From Thioclava sp. ES.031 (lineage in GTDB: Bacteria; Pseudomonadota; Alphaproteobacteria; Rhodobacterales; Rhodobacteraceae), in NCBI RefSeq assembly GCF_002563775.1, contig NZ_PDJO01000001.1, positions 1,436,001 through 1,500,000 of the forward strand: 64,000 nucleotides of DNA, in the 5' to 3' direction. Shown piece after piece: positions 8,540 to 16,994 of this stretch. A program made the position numbers and the translations under genes. Under the pieces are notes generated by a model, which saw only the letters and a list, made by a program, of their open reading frames with translations, made no database searches and was not told the origin of the DNA. Each line of letters opens with the position of its first letter. Within the stretch, counting starts at the first letter, position 1.

Positions 8540-8639
8540 CTGCAATCTCCCTTTGCTAGATGCCCTAGGGTAAGCCCGAATCGCACGCGCCGCCTATAGT
8601 CGGCTGACATAGGCGGCGCGGAACGGGCTTGTTTCTCGA

Positions 8640-9944
8640 TTATTCGCCGAAAACGCGGGCGAAAATCGTGTCGACATGCTTGGTATGGTAGCCCATGTCG
8701 AACTTCTCGTTGATGCCGTCGACGCCGAGAGCGGCCACGACATCCTTGTCGGCGAGCAGCTGTTCGCGGAAATCGACGCGCTCTTCCCAGACTTTGAGCG
8801 CATTGCGCTGCACCATCGCATAGGCGTCTTCGCGCGACACGCCGGCTTGCGTCAGCGCCAGCAGAACGCGCTGGCTCATCACCAGACCGGGGAACTTGTT
8901 CATGTTCGCGAGCATGTTCTCGGGGTAGATGATCATCTTGTCGACGACGCCGGCCAGACGGTTCAACGCGAAATCGAGCGTCACGGTCGCGTCGGGGCCG
9001 ATGCCACGCTCGACCGAGCTGTGCGAGATGTCACGCTCGTGCCAGAGTGCCACGTTCTCCATCGCCGGGATCACGGTCATCCGCACGAGGCGGGCAAGCC
9101 CGGTGAGGTTCTCGGTCAGGACCGGGTTCTTCTTATGCGGCATCGCCGAAGAACCCTTCTGACCCATCGAGAAGAACTCCGCGCCTTCGAGCACTTCGGT
9201 GCGCTGCATGTGGCGGATCTCGATCGCGACGTTCTCGATCGACGACGCGATGACGCCCAGCGTGGCGAAGAACATCGCATGGCGGTCGCGCGGGATCACC
9301 TGCGTCGAGATCGGCTCCGGCTTGAGGCCGAGCATCTTGCAGACATGCTCTTCCACGCGCGGGTCGATATTGGCGAAGGTGCCGACAGCGCCCGAGATCG
9401 CGCCGGTCGCGACTTCTTCGCGCGCGGCCTGCAGGCGCGCCTTGTTGCGGTCCATCTCGGCGTAGAAGCGCGCGAAGGTCAGGCCCATCGTGGTCGGCTC
9501 GGCATGGATGCCATGCGAGCGGCCCACGCGGACCGTGTCCTTATGCTCGTAGGCGCGCTTCTTCAGCGCCGCCAGAACCTTGTCGAGATCGGTCAGAAGG
9601 ATGTCGGCGGCGCGCACCAGCTGCACGTTGAGGCAGGTGTCGAGCACATCCGACGAGGTCATGCCCTGATGGACGAAGCGGGCCTCTTCCGAGCCCACAT
9701 GTTCAGCCAGATGGGTCAGGAAGGCGATCACGTCATGCTTGGTGACGGCTTCGATCTCGTCGATGCGGTCGACGTCGAACTCGACATCCTCGGCCTTCCA
9801 GACGGCCTCGGCATTCTCTTTCGGGATCGCGCCCAGCTCGGCCTGAGCGTCGCAGGCATGCGCCTCGATCTCGTACCAGATTTTGAACTTGGTGGCGGGT
9901 TCCCAGATGTCGACCATCTCTTTGCGGGCATAACGCGGGATCAT
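8640..9944 (-). CDS. purB: Adenylosuccinate lyase
   Basis: A 434-residue member of the fumarase/aspartase superfamily. It catalyses two steps of purine synthesis: SAICAR to AICAR plus fumarate, and adenylosuccinate to AMP plus fumarate. Signature GSSAMPHKKNPVLTEN is at about residue 265-280; the catalytic His region TSSDVLDTCLN and QVIPRDRHA are also present. The start MIPRYARKEM is the standard one for the family and excludes the much longer upstream extension of the frame. Not clustered with other pur genes. Confidence 0.97.
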   Translation of the reverse strand: MIPRYARKEMVDIWEPATKFKIWYEIEAHACDAQAELGAIPKENAEAVWKAEDVEFDVDRIDEIEAVTKHDVIAFLTHLAEHVGSEEARFVHQGMTSSDVLDTCLNVQLVRAADILLTDLDKVLAALKKRAYEHKDTVRVGRSHGIHAEPTTMGLTFARFYAEMDRNKARLQAAREEVATGAISGAVGTFANIDPRVEEHVCKMLGLKPEPISTQVIPRDRHAMFFATLGVIASSIENVAIEIRHMQRTEVLEGAEFFSMGQKGSSAMPHKKNPVLTENLTGLARLVRMTVIPAMENVALWHERDISHSSVERGIGPDATVTLDFALNRLAGVVDKMIIYPENMLANMNKFPGLVMSQRVLLALTQAGVSREDAYAMVQRNALKVWEERVDFREQLLADKDVVAALGVDGINEKFDMGYHTKHVDTIFARVFGE

Positions 9945-10015
9945 CGGCGGCCTCTTGATTGCGTGTGGTTGCGCGCTTGTTAGACTGCACCTGCCTTTGG
10001 GGCAAGGGAGAGCCA

Positions 10016-10432
10016 ATGCCGCAGCTGTCGGATTTCGAGGGGAACTGGGTGCTGACGCGCCAAATCCTGCATGCGGATGGAAATGAGGCCCGTTTTGACG
10101 GTCATGCCTGCTTCGCGCCCGAAGGGGTCGGGCTGCATTATTGCGAGACCGGCGAGCTGGTGATGCCGGGCGGGCAGAGCTTTCACGCCGAGCGCAGCTA
10201 TTTCTGGCGGGCCGAGGGCGGGCAGATTGCCGTGGCCTTCGAGGATGGCCGGCCCTTTCACAGTTTCGATCCGCTGAGCCCGGCCGCGAGCCATTGGTGC
10301 GATCCCGACGATTACCGGGTGAGCTATGACTTCGACGCGTGGCCCCGCTGGCGGGCGATCTGGCGGGTGCAGGGGCCGCGCAAGGATTACGAGATGATCT
10401 CGGACTATGTGCGCAGCGCGGGGCAGCCCTGA
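10016..10432 (+). CDS. DUF6314-like small protein
   Basis: A 138-residue soluble protein beginning MPQLSDFEGNW after an AGGGAG site. The pattern (DFEGNWVLTRQI..DG..ARFDG near the N-terminus, RSYFWR, and GPRKDYEMISDYVR at the end) suggests a lipocalin-like beta barrel and matches what I recall as DUF6314. No enzymatic motif is visible. The DUF3445 gene starts 46 bp downstream on the same strand, so the two may be cotranscribed. Function unknown; family call is moderate. Confidence 0.65.
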   Translation: MPQLSDFEGNWVLTRQILHADGNEARFDGHACFAPEGVGLHYCETGELVMPGGQSFHAERSYFWRAEGGQIAVAFEDGRPFHSFDPLSPAASHWCDPDDYRVSYDFDAWPRWRAIWRVQGPRKDYEMISDYVRSAGQP

Positions 10433-10478
10433 CGCGGACGCTCTTGTCGCGGGCGGGGACGCGCGGCAATCTGCGGGG

Positions 10479-11294
10479 ATGAAAGACCTTGTCGCCAATC
10501 CGGTCCTGCAAAACCGCCTGAGCTTCGCGCCCTGGGCCGATCCGCGCACGCGGCGGCTCCCGGGGGTGATCCCGGTCTCATATGAGGATTGGCTGGAGGT
10601 CGATGATGCCTATGCCGCGCAGATGGGCCTGCGCGACCGGCTGATCGAGGAGGCGCGCGATCTGGTGCTGGGCCTGTCGGATCACGGGCGGCCTGCGGCG
10701 GAAGAGCTCTACGATCTGGTGCTGCCGATGCTTCCGGCGCTGGGGTTTGCCTGCAGCGCGGAGACGGTCACGCGGCCCGATGGGGCGGTGGTTGCGCTGG
10801 ATCGCACGGACCCGCTCGCCACGCTCGGGCGGCTGCTGCAATGCGATCTGTGCCTGATGGAAGCCGATGAGGCCGCGTTCGGCAATTCCGAGCATGTGCT
10901 GACCGGCGGTGTGCTGTGTTTTCCCTCGGGCTGGACGCTACGCGAGAAATTCATGCGCCCGATGATGCGCATTCACGAACCGATCGAGATCTACACCGAC
11001 GATCTCGGCAAGCGGGTGCAGCGCTTGCTCGATGGCGTGCGTGAGGGCAGGGGGCTGATGCGCGGGACTGCCTCGCGCTCGGCGGCACATCTGCATGATC
11101 CGCGCTCGGAATACGAATTCGCCCACGCGCCCGCCGACGCCCCTTATATACGGGTGGAGCGGCAATGCCTGTTCCGCCTGCCGCACACGAATGCCGTGAT
11201 CTTCTCGATCCACACCCAGGTGGTGCGGCCCGAAAGCCTGAGCCCGGATCAGGCGCAGGCCTTGGCCGAGCACCCGATCCGGCAGGCGGATTAA
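10479..11294 (+). CDS. DUF3445 protein, heme-dependent oxidative N-demethylase family
   Basis: A 271-residue DUF3445 protein. Family members that have been studied form the heme-containing alpha subunit of an oxidative N-demethylase acting on secondary amines. Recognisable stretches are CDLCLMEADEAAF, VLCFPSGWTLREK (a conserved Pro-Ser-Gly-Trp core) and the C-terminal VERQCLFRLPHTNAVIFSIHT. The ATG at 10479 has only a weak GGGG ribosome site. Its stop codon overlaps that of the convergent TM2 gene (TTAAG junction at 11291-11294). No ferredoxin-reductase partner gene is adjacent. Confidence 0.78.
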   Translation: MKDLVANPVLQNRLSFAPWADPRTRRLPGVIPVSYEDWLEVDDAYAAQMGLRDRLIEEARDLVLGLSDHGRPAAEELYDLVLPMLPALGFACSAETVTRPDGAVVALDRTDPLATLGRLLQCDLCLMEADEAAFGNSEHVLTGGVLCFPSGWTLREKFMRPMMRIHEPIEIYTDDLGKRVQRLLDGVREGRGLMRGTASRSAAHLHDPRSEYEFAHAPADAPYIRVERQCLFRLPHTNAVIFSIHTQVVRPESLSPDQAQALAEHPIRQAD

Positions 11295-11605
11295 GCTTCC
11301 TGCATCAGCCGCCAGCGCGTCTCGGCCATATCCTGCGAGACCATGCCGGGGATCAGAAGCGCGTCGATCAGCCACCACAGGCCTGCGAGGCCAAGCGGGA
11401 TGAAGCCGATCAGGATGGGCGACAGGAGCGTGCCGATCCCGGTCAGTGCCAGCATCACCACGCCGGAGAAGACGCGCCCCATATACATCCGGTGCACGCC
11501 GAGCATGGGCAGCATGAACCACAGCACATAGCCAAGCAGGGCCGATTTCTTCTCATTCGCGACGCGCTGCTCGATATAGAGGGCGCGGGCATCGTCTCGG
11601 GCCAT
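11291..11605 (-). CDS. TM2-domain membrane protein
   Basis: A 104-residue protein with the TM2 layout: a hydrophobic helix (SALLGYVLWFMLPMLGVHRM), the short DRF-like turn region here HRMYMGR, and a second helix pair (GIGTLLSPILIGFIPLGLAG, WWLIDALLIPG). TM2 proteins are small inner-membrane proteins of unknown function. I prefer ATG 11605 (GGAG at 6 bases) over ATG 11617. Convergent with and overlapping the DUF3445 gene by 4 bp. Confidence 0.8.
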   Translation of the reverse strand: MARDDARALYIEQRVANEKKSALLGYVLWFMLPMLGVHRMYMGRVFSGVVMLALTGIGTLLSPILIGFIPLGLAGLWWLIDALLIPGMVSQDMAETRWRLMQEA

Positions 11606-12003
11606 GTTAATCTCCATAACATCTTCCCAGCCGATATGGGCAGTCGGGCCGCGGGATCAAGAGGGGCTCGGAAGATCCACCATGTCGGCGAGCTTGCGCA
11701 GGCGTCCGATTTCATAAGCTTTTAACCCAAGGCTACCTAAGGGAAGATTGGCGCTAATCGCCTTATGGGCGAGTATCGAAATCCTGCGGATTTCCTCAGT
11801 GCGTCGAAAATGTTGCATATAAAACAACAAGATAAATAACGACGATCAGAGACTTGTGATTTTTTGCCGTGATCTCTTTATAGCCCCGAGCCGCAACAAT
11901 TGTCGGCTTTGGTCACAATTATGGACGAATCAAAAGTAAAAACCGGGTTAAAGAAAAGCGGGCTTGAAGGTTCGCACTCTGAGGTAGGGTAATAGGTGCG
12001 GAA
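11606..12003. other. 398-bp AT-rich intergenic region before the exoY-like gene
   Basis: No gene is supported here. A hairpin GAAATCC-TGC-GGATTTC lies at 11778-11794. A possible promoter for the downstream gene is TTGTGA (11854-11859), 17 bp, TTTATA (11877-11882). The segment 11740-11960 is markedly more AT-rich than its surroundings, as expected for a regulated exopolysaccharide promoter. Confidence 0.5.
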
Positions 12004-12687
12004 ATGTCGGATCTCTCGACCAATTTCGAGTTTGCAGGTGCAACGGGCGTAACTCCGACGCGGGCGCGCATTCTGCGCTACGAGGGCATGGGCAAGCGCC
12101 TGTTCGACATTCTCGCCGTGATCGCGATCCTTCCGGTTCTGCTGCCGCTGATCGCGCTTCTGGCGCTGGCGGTACGCGCCGATGGCGGTCCCGCCTTCTA
12201 TTCGCAGATCCGCGTCGGGCAGGGCGGCAAGCGCTTCCGCTGCTACAAGCTGCGCACCATGCATGTCGATGCCGAGGCGCAGCTCGTGCGTCTGTGCAAC
12301 GAGAACCCCGCGCTCGCGCTGGAATGGTCGGTGAACCAGAAGCTCGACGACGATCCGCGCATCACCCGCATCGGTCGCTTACTGCGCCGCACCAGCCTCG
12401 ACGAGCTGCCGCAGTTCTTCAACGTACTCTGCGGGACGATGAGCCTCGTGGGGCCGCGCCCCTTCATGCTCGATCAGGAAGCCAGCTACAAAGGCGCGAT
12501 GGGCCGGGCCTATTACAAGATGCGCCCCGGCATCACCGGGCTGTGGCAGGTCGCCGGACGTTCGACCACCGCCTTCGTGGATCGTGTGCGCTTCGACGAA
12601 CGCTATTACGCGAGACTGTCGCTGCTGAATGATCTGTGGCTCTGCGTGATGACCGTCGCCGTGGTGCTGCGCCAGACGGGCAAGTAA
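12004..12687 (+). CDS. Exopolysaccharide undecaprenyl-phosphate sugar phosphotransferase (ExoY/WcaJ type)
   Basis: A 227-residue bacterial sugar transferase. Such enzymes move a sugar-1-phosphate from a nucleotide sugar to undecaprenyl phosphate, the first step of repeat-unit assembly at the inner membrane. One N-terminal hydrophobic helix (residues ~33-57) is followed by the catalytic domain with KLRTMHVDAEAQL, the TRIGRLLRRTSLDELPQF box, GTMSLVGPRP and YYKMRPGITGLWQVAGRS. Length matches the ExoY class (~225), shorter than WcaJ/WbaP. It opens the exopolysaccharide/exosortase locus of the window and ends at a UUCG hairpin. Confidence 0.93.
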   Translation: MSDLSTNFEFAGATGVTPTRARILRYEGMGKRLFDILAVIAILPVLLPLIALLALAVRADGGPAFYSQIRVGQGGKRFRCYKLRTMHVDAEAQLVRLCNENPALALEWSVNQKLDDDPRITRIGRLLRRTSLDELPQFFNVLCGTMSLVGPRPFMLDQEASYKGAMGRAYYKMRPGITGLWQVAGRSTTAFVDRVRFDERYYARLSLLNDLWLCVMTVAVVLRQTGK

Positions 12688-12732
12688 TTCCAACACCGGT
12701 TGCGAGAGAGAGACGGCTTGTAACCTGCCAAC

Positions 12733-12756
12733 GGGCGCTCCCTTCGGGGGGCGCCC
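12733..12756 (+). terminator. UUCG hairpin downstream of the exoY-like gene
   Basis: A 10-bp stem (GGGCGCTCCC pairing with GGGGGCGCCC, one G-U) closed by TTCG, then ATCGTCTTTC. It lies between two convergent genes and may end transcripts from the left gene. Confidence 0.65.
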
Positions 12757-12764
12757 ATCGTCTT

Positions 12765-13541
12765 TCAGCCTTCGACTTGCAGGAAGCGCAGCCCGCCCTT
12801 GTCGAGCCACGCCGCGCTCAGGAGCCCGGTCTCATAGGCGCCGGTATCGACCGCGATGCGGCCCTGATCGGCGACCGGTTGGTCTACGACCCAATGACCG
12901 AAGGCGATCCAGACCCCGTCGCGCCGGGTCATCTGCCCGAACCGGGGATGGCCCCAAAGCAGCGCATCGCGGCTTTGGCGTTCCATCGGGTGATAGGGAT
13001 CGGCCCCCGCATGGGTCGCGGCGAAGCGCCCCTCGCGCCACATCGCGGGGCGGGCATCGAGCCATGCCAGCAGGTCCGGCCCCAGAGCACGGGCGAGGTC
13101 CATGCGCAGCGCGTCCAGCACCTCCGGGTCCGTCTCGCGCGGATCGGGCGGCGCGATGCCGTAGCTCTGCAACGTCTGCAATCCGCCCACGCGCAGCCAG
13201 CCGGCGGTGCGCGCATCGGGCGACAGCAGGAAGTCGAGCATCATCCGCTCGTGATTGCCCATCAGGCAGATCATCCGCGAGGGATTGGCAAGCTGCGCGG
13301 CATGCAGCGTCGCCAGAACCCGCGCCGAATTCGGGCCGCGGTCGATCATGTCGCCCAGCGTAATGATCCGGGCCTTTGCGCCTTGCGGTTCCTGCCCGAT
13401 CCGCTCGAACATCTTGCCCAAGAGATCGGCGCGGCCGTGAAGGTCCCCGATCACGCAGATCGGCGCCTCCGGACGGGGCAGGCCATTGGGTGCCGAGGGA
13501 GCGGTCTCTGGTTTGAGACGGGAGAGTAGAGAGCGCAACAT
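12765..13541 (-). CDS. PPP-family serine/threonine-type protein phosphatase
   Basis: A 258-residue metallophosphoesterase of the bacterial PPP (lambda phosphatase-like) group. The metal-binding signature motifs are all present: GDLHGR (about residue 32), GDMIDRG (about 62), GNHE (about 94), a later THAG and FGHW. The enzyme dephosphorylates phosphoproteins using two metal ions. ATG 13541 is preferred to an in-frame TTG further upstream. Its place among exopolysaccharide genes, with a tyrosine kinase further along, suggests a regulatory role in export, but that is inference. Confidence 0.88.
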   Translation of the reverse strand: MLRSLLSRLKPETAPSAPNGLPRPEAPICVIGDLHGRADLLGKMFERIGQEPQGAKARIITLGDMIDRGPNSARVLATLHAAQLANPSRMICLMGNHERMMLDFLLSPDARTAGWLRVGGLQTLQSYGIAPPDPRETDPEVLDALRMDLARALGPDLLAWLDARPAMWREGRFAATHAGADPYHPMERQSRDALLWGHPRFGQMTRRDGVWIAFGHWVVDQPVADQGRIAVDTGAYETGLLSAAWLDKGGLRFLQVEG

Positions 13542-13607
13542 ATGGGGAAATCCGGAGTTATGCGGGGTGGAAACCAACGCGTGGCTGGGACATAACCGTC
13601 GTAAGAC

Positions 13608-13650
13608 GTGAGCGAAAGGGGCTCACTTAAAAATGGGCGGCAAACCGCCC
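13608..13650. other. Two tandem hairpins in the leader of the glycosyltransferase gene
   Basis: GTGAGC/GCTCAC (13608-13613 with 13621-13626) is followed by TTAAAAAT and then GGGCGG-CAAA-CCGCCC (13635-13650). The second hairpin with the A-rich run reads as a minus-strand intrinsic terminator, or as a structured leader 28 bp before the next start codon. Confidence 0.4.
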
Positions 13651-13677
13651 CCGTGGCAAGGGCGGGTCTTGAGGGGC

Positions 13678-14874
13678 ATGGCGAGACGCATTCTGATCGT
13701 GGTGGAGAACCTGCCGGTGCCGCTGGATCGCAGGGTCTGGCTGGAGGCCACGACATTGCGCGCGGCGGGCTACGAGGTCTCGGTGATCTGTCCGATGGGG
13801 CGCGGCTGGGACGCGGCCTATGAGGAAATCGAGGGCATCCATATCTACCGCCACCCCGCACCGCCCGAAGCCCATTCCGGCGCGGTGGCCTATGCGCGCG
13901 AATATTGGCATGCGATCAAGGCGTGGTTCCGGCTGGCGAAACAGGTGAAGCGCGAGCGCGGCTTCGACGTGATCCAGGGCTGCAACCCGCCCGACCTGAT
14001 CTGGCTTCTGGCATGGCGCTATCGGCTGTCGGGCGTGCGCTACATGTTCGACCATCACGACGTCTGCCCCGAGCTGTTCGAGGCCAAGTTCGGCAAGAAG
14101 GGGCTCCTGTGGGCCGTGATGCGCATCTGGGAGCGGATCACCTTCGCCAGCGCCTCGGTGTCGATGGCCACGAATGAGAGCTTCCGCAAAATCGCGATCA
14201 CCCGCGGCGGCATGGCGCCCGAGGATGTCTTCGTGGTCCGCTCCGCCCCGCGCGTCGAGACCTTCCTGCCCGGACCCGGCGATCCCACCTATCGCAAGGG
14301 CGCGAAGACGGTGCTCGGCTATATCGGCGTGATCGGGCAGCAGGAGGGGATGGACCTTCTGGTGCAGGCGGTCGAGCATCTGGTGCGCAAGCTCGGCCAC
14401 ACCGATCTGCATGTGGTGATCGTGGGCTTCGGTCCCGAACTGCCTAACGTGGAGGCCGACGTCGCGGCGCGGGGCCTGAGCGACTACTTCACCTTCACCG
14501 GCCCGCTCTACGGCGAGGACATGCTGGCGGCGATGAATGCGATCGATATCGGCGTCGCGCCCGATCCGAAAAACGCGATGAACGACATCTCCACCATGAA
14601 CAAGGTCATGGAATACATGACGCTCGAGAAGCCCTTGGTGCAGTTCGAACTGACCGAAGGGCGGGCCTCTGCGGGGGAGGCCGCGCTCTATGCCCGCGCC
14701 AATGACCCGAAGGACTTCGCCGCCCGGATTGCGGCGCTGATCGAGGCGCCCGAACGCGCGCGTTCGATGGGGCGGCTGGGCCGGGCGCGGGTGCTCGATG
14801 CGCTGTCCTGGGATTTCTCGGCCCGACAGCTCCTTGCGGCCTATGATCGGATATTCTCCAAGCTGGGGAAATAA
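13678..14874 (+). CDS. GT4-type glycosyltransferase
   Basis: A 398-residue GT-B fold glycosyltransferase. N-terminal part: ILIVVENLPVPLDRRVW and MFDHHDVCPELFE; C-terminal nucleotide-sugar domain: LGYIGVIGQQEGMDLLVQAV, VGFGPELPNVEADV, FTGPLYGEDMLAAMNAIDIG and VMEYMTLEKPLVQFELTEGR. The ATG at 13678 follows GAGGGG; an in-frame ATG 45 bp upstream would add a basic tail unlike the family. It most likely adds a sugar to the polysaccharide repeat unit in the cytoplasm. The donor and acceptor cannot be read from sequence. Confidence 0.9.
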   Translation: MARRILIVVENLPVPLDRRVWLEATTLRAAGYEVSVICPMGRGWDAAYEEIEGIHIYRHPAPPEAHSGAVAYAREYWHAIKAWFRLAKQVKRERGFDVIQGCNPPDLIWLLAWRYRLSGVRYMFDHHDVCPELFEAKFGKKGLLWAVMRIWERITFASASVSMATNESFRKIAITRGGMAPEDVFVVRSAPRVETFLPGPGDPTYRKGAKTVLGYIGVIGQQEGMDLLVQAVEHLVRKLGHTDLHVVIVGFGPELPNVEADVAARGLSDYFTFTGPLYGEDMLAAMNAIDIGVAPDPKNAMNDISTMNKVMEYMTLEKPLVQFELTEGRASAGEAALYARANDPKDFAARIAALIEAPERARSMGRLGRARVLDALSWDFSARQLLAAYDRIFSKLGK

Positions 14875-14880
14875 AGCCTG

Positions 14881-14908
14881 TTGATTGAGCGGAATTGTTT
14901 CTTATAAA
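14881..14908 (+). promoter_or_regulatory. Predicted sigma-70 promoter for the 97-residue secreted protein
   Basis: TTGATT, 16 bp, TATAAA lies just after the glycosyltransferase stop. A transcript from here would have a leader of about 120 bases before the ATG at 15034. Confidence 0.45.
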
Positions 14909-15033
14909 TCGTTCTTTTTGCTCAAGTTTCGCCAAGATTCCAGTTGCGCGCCGCCCCATTTGCGCCACAAACTCAAGGGGCGGACAGGGAGACGGTTCGC
15001 CCTATATCGTTAAGCATTCGACGTGGACCTTAT

Positions 15034-15327
15034 ATGGCGCATTGGAGGACATCGGCGGTGGCGTTTACCGCACTGGTTGTGACCGGTGTGGCCAGCTCTG
15101 CCTTCGCGGGTGATCTGCGCGAAACCGCGCCTCAAGCGACCGGTGATCTGACGGGCCGCGCGCTCTACGATCCGGTGGCCCATGCGCTCGCGATCGGGCT
15201 GACGCCCGCGATGGCCGATGCGCGCGTCGATCGTGCGATCAAAGCCGTGGAAACCTGCCCGCTTGTCTTCGATACCCGCAATCCGATCCCGGGCTGCTGG
15301 GGCGGGAGCGTCGCGCTGGGCTCGTAA
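15034..15327 (+). CDS. 97-residue secreted protein in the exosortase locus
   Basis: ATG at 15034 gives a signal peptide (MAHWRTSAVAFTALVVTGVA then SSAFAG, about 25 residues). The mature part is ~70 residues with two cysteines (VETCPLVFDTR and IPGCWGGS). The frame is open further upstream but the signal peptide argues for this start. It has no C-terminal sorting motif or membrane helix, so it is not an obvious exosortase substrate. It stops 6 bp before the convergent exosortase gene. I do not recognise the family. Confidence 0.6.
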   Translation: MAHWRTSAVAFTALVVTGVASSAFAGDLRETAPQATGDLTGRALYDPVAHALAIGLTPAMADARVDRAIKAVETCPLVFDTRNPIPGCWGGSVALGS

Positions 15328-15333
15328 GCCCGC

Positions 15334-16914
15334 TCAATCCGGAATCGAGGCGCTCAGCCGGGGCAGCGACTGCCCGATGAAGCGCGTAAGCCGCCGGTCG
15401 GCTGCGCGGATATCCTCGTCGCGGCGGATGGGCGTGACATAGCGCACCAGCGCGCCATCGGTCCGGCCGCGCGTGATCCCGTCCACGATCACCGACAGTT
15501 TCGCGCGCCAGTCGCTCGTCATCGCGCGGCCACGCCCGTCGAACCAGTAATAGACCAGTTGCCGGTTGAGCCCCTTGGTGATGATCGCGCGGTTGACCTC
15601 GAAGGGCGCGCGGTGGGGCAGGGCGATGCGATGCGGGCGGAAGGCGCTGACCTCCCAGCCGCCGACCGGCAGGCAGACCTCGGGAGAATGGATGCCGTCG
15701 CCTTGGCTCTGATCGGCATACCACGCGACAAACAGGTTCACCGGTGCGTCCTTAGAGGGATCGGCATAGACCGCGTTGAGGTAATCGCTCGCTGCCAGCA
15801 CGGCTTCAGTGGCTGGCTCCAGCGGGCGGCGCGTGCCCTGCCAGCCATCGATCTGCGTCGGGAAGGACGACAGCGGCGCGCGCTCTGGCGGGAGCGTCGT
15901 CATCTGCGGCAGGCCCGACCAAAGCGCCAGCGCGACCCCCGTCAGGATGACCGCCAGCCCGAGATCGCGCGACGGCGCGAGGTTGCGCAAGCGACGCGCT
16001 TCCGGCGCGAAACGGCGATAATCGAGGTCGAGCGCCTCGGCGAGCGGTTTCGGCTCGGCCACCAGCCGCTGCAGCCCGATTGCGGTAAGGCTGAGGATCG
16101 CGATCGCCGCGCCGAAGATCACCCAGCCCTCGAAGACATGCAGAAAGCCCTCGGCCTGCTCGATGCCGTAAGCGTCAACAAGGATCGCGACCATGCCGAT
16201 GCGCAGCGAATTCAGCAGAACCGTCAGCGGCGCGGCCATCACGAACAGCACCGCTTTGTGCCAGAACGGCCCGCGATAGAGGATGCCGAACAGGTAGGAA
16301 AAGCTGAGGATCGGGAAGAGATAGCGCAGCCCCGAACAGGCATCGGCCACCTGCAGCTTGTAGACGCCGAGGTCGATCACATTGCCGCTCAGATGCACCG
16401 GGATGTCCGCGGCGCGCACCAGCATCACGCCCAGCTCCGATGAGACGAGCTGAAGGGCGATGGTGAGTTTCCAGTAGAGGATTTGCGGCAGCGGCAGCAT
16501 GAAGATCAGATGCAGCACCGGCTTCCAGTGGCGTTTTCCCGCCTGCCAGCCCATGCTCAGCAGCACCGCGCCCATCATCCAGACGATCAGCGCATAGGTC
16601 ACGAAATCGGCGATCTGCGCGCGGGTGCCGAAAACGGCGAGGGCGAGGGCGAGTGCGATCACCGCGACGCCTTGCCAGCGCTGCGGCCGGGCCTCCAGCG
16701 TGAGCGGTGCGCGATGCAATTCGCGCGCGAATAGATAGAGCGAAATCAGTGGGATCAGCGACCCATGGCTGTATTCCGGCGTGGACCATGCGGCCCCGAG
16801 GCTCGCGAGCCCCAATGCGAAGAACGGATAGGAGAGGACGGCCAGCGTCAGCAGGCCGAGCGTCCCCCATGGCAGGGCACGCACCTCGCGCAGAGGGGGG
16901 CTCGTGGTGATCAT
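15334..16914 (-). CDS. xrtD: Exosortase fused to an EpsI domain (XrtD type)
   Basis: A 526-residue membrane protein. Residues ~15-285 are the exosortase with about eight membrane helices and the catalytic triad: Cys193 (ADACSGLRYLF), Arg238 (LLNSLRIG) and His259 (GFLHVFEGW). Residues ~315-526 are a periplasmic EpsI-like domain (WQGTRRPLEP, YYADQSQG-like segment here WYADQSQGDGIHSPEVCLP, YYWFDGRGR). Exosortases cut and re-attach proteins bearing a C-terminal sorting signal and are tied to exopolysaccharide loci. The fused EpsI and length match the VPLPA-CTERM-specific XrtD of Rhodobacterales. Its substrates should lie outside this window. Confidence 0.88.
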   Translation of the reverse strand: MITTSPPLREVRALPWGTLGLLTLAVLSYPFFALGLASLGAAWSTPEYSHGSLIPLISLYLFARELHRAPLTLEARPQRWQGVAVIALALALAVFGTRAQIADFVTYALIVWMMGAVLLSMGWQAGKRHWKPVLHLIFMLPLPQILYWKLTIALQLVSSELGVMLVRAADIPVHLSGNVIDLGVYKLQVADACSGLRYLFPILSFSYLFGILYRGPFWHKAVLFVMAAPLTVLLNSLRIGMVAILVDAYGIEQAEGFLHVFEGWVIFGAAIAILSLTAIGLQRLVAEPKPLAEALDLDYRRFAPEARRLRNLAPSRDLGLAVILTGVALALWSGLPQMTTLPPERAPLSSFPTQIDGWQGTRRPLEPATEAVLAASDYLNAVYADPSKDAPVNLFVAWYADQSQGDGIHSPEVCLPVGGWEVSAFRPHRIALPHRAPFEVNRAIITKGLNRQLVYYWFDGRGRAMTSDWRAKLSVIVDGITRGRTDGALVRYVTPIRRDEDIRAADRRLTRFIGQSLPRLSASIPD

Positions 16915-16994
16915 CTCGACTGCTCGCTCATAGGCCGTCTGACGCGGCGCTTAACATGAGCTTACCCTGCGAGAGCTTTGATCCAAAGACAAAA

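Noticed and set aside
15034..15327. Secreted 97-residue protein as an exosortase substrate
   Set aside because: Its C-terminus has no VPLPA-like motif, membrane helix or basic tail.
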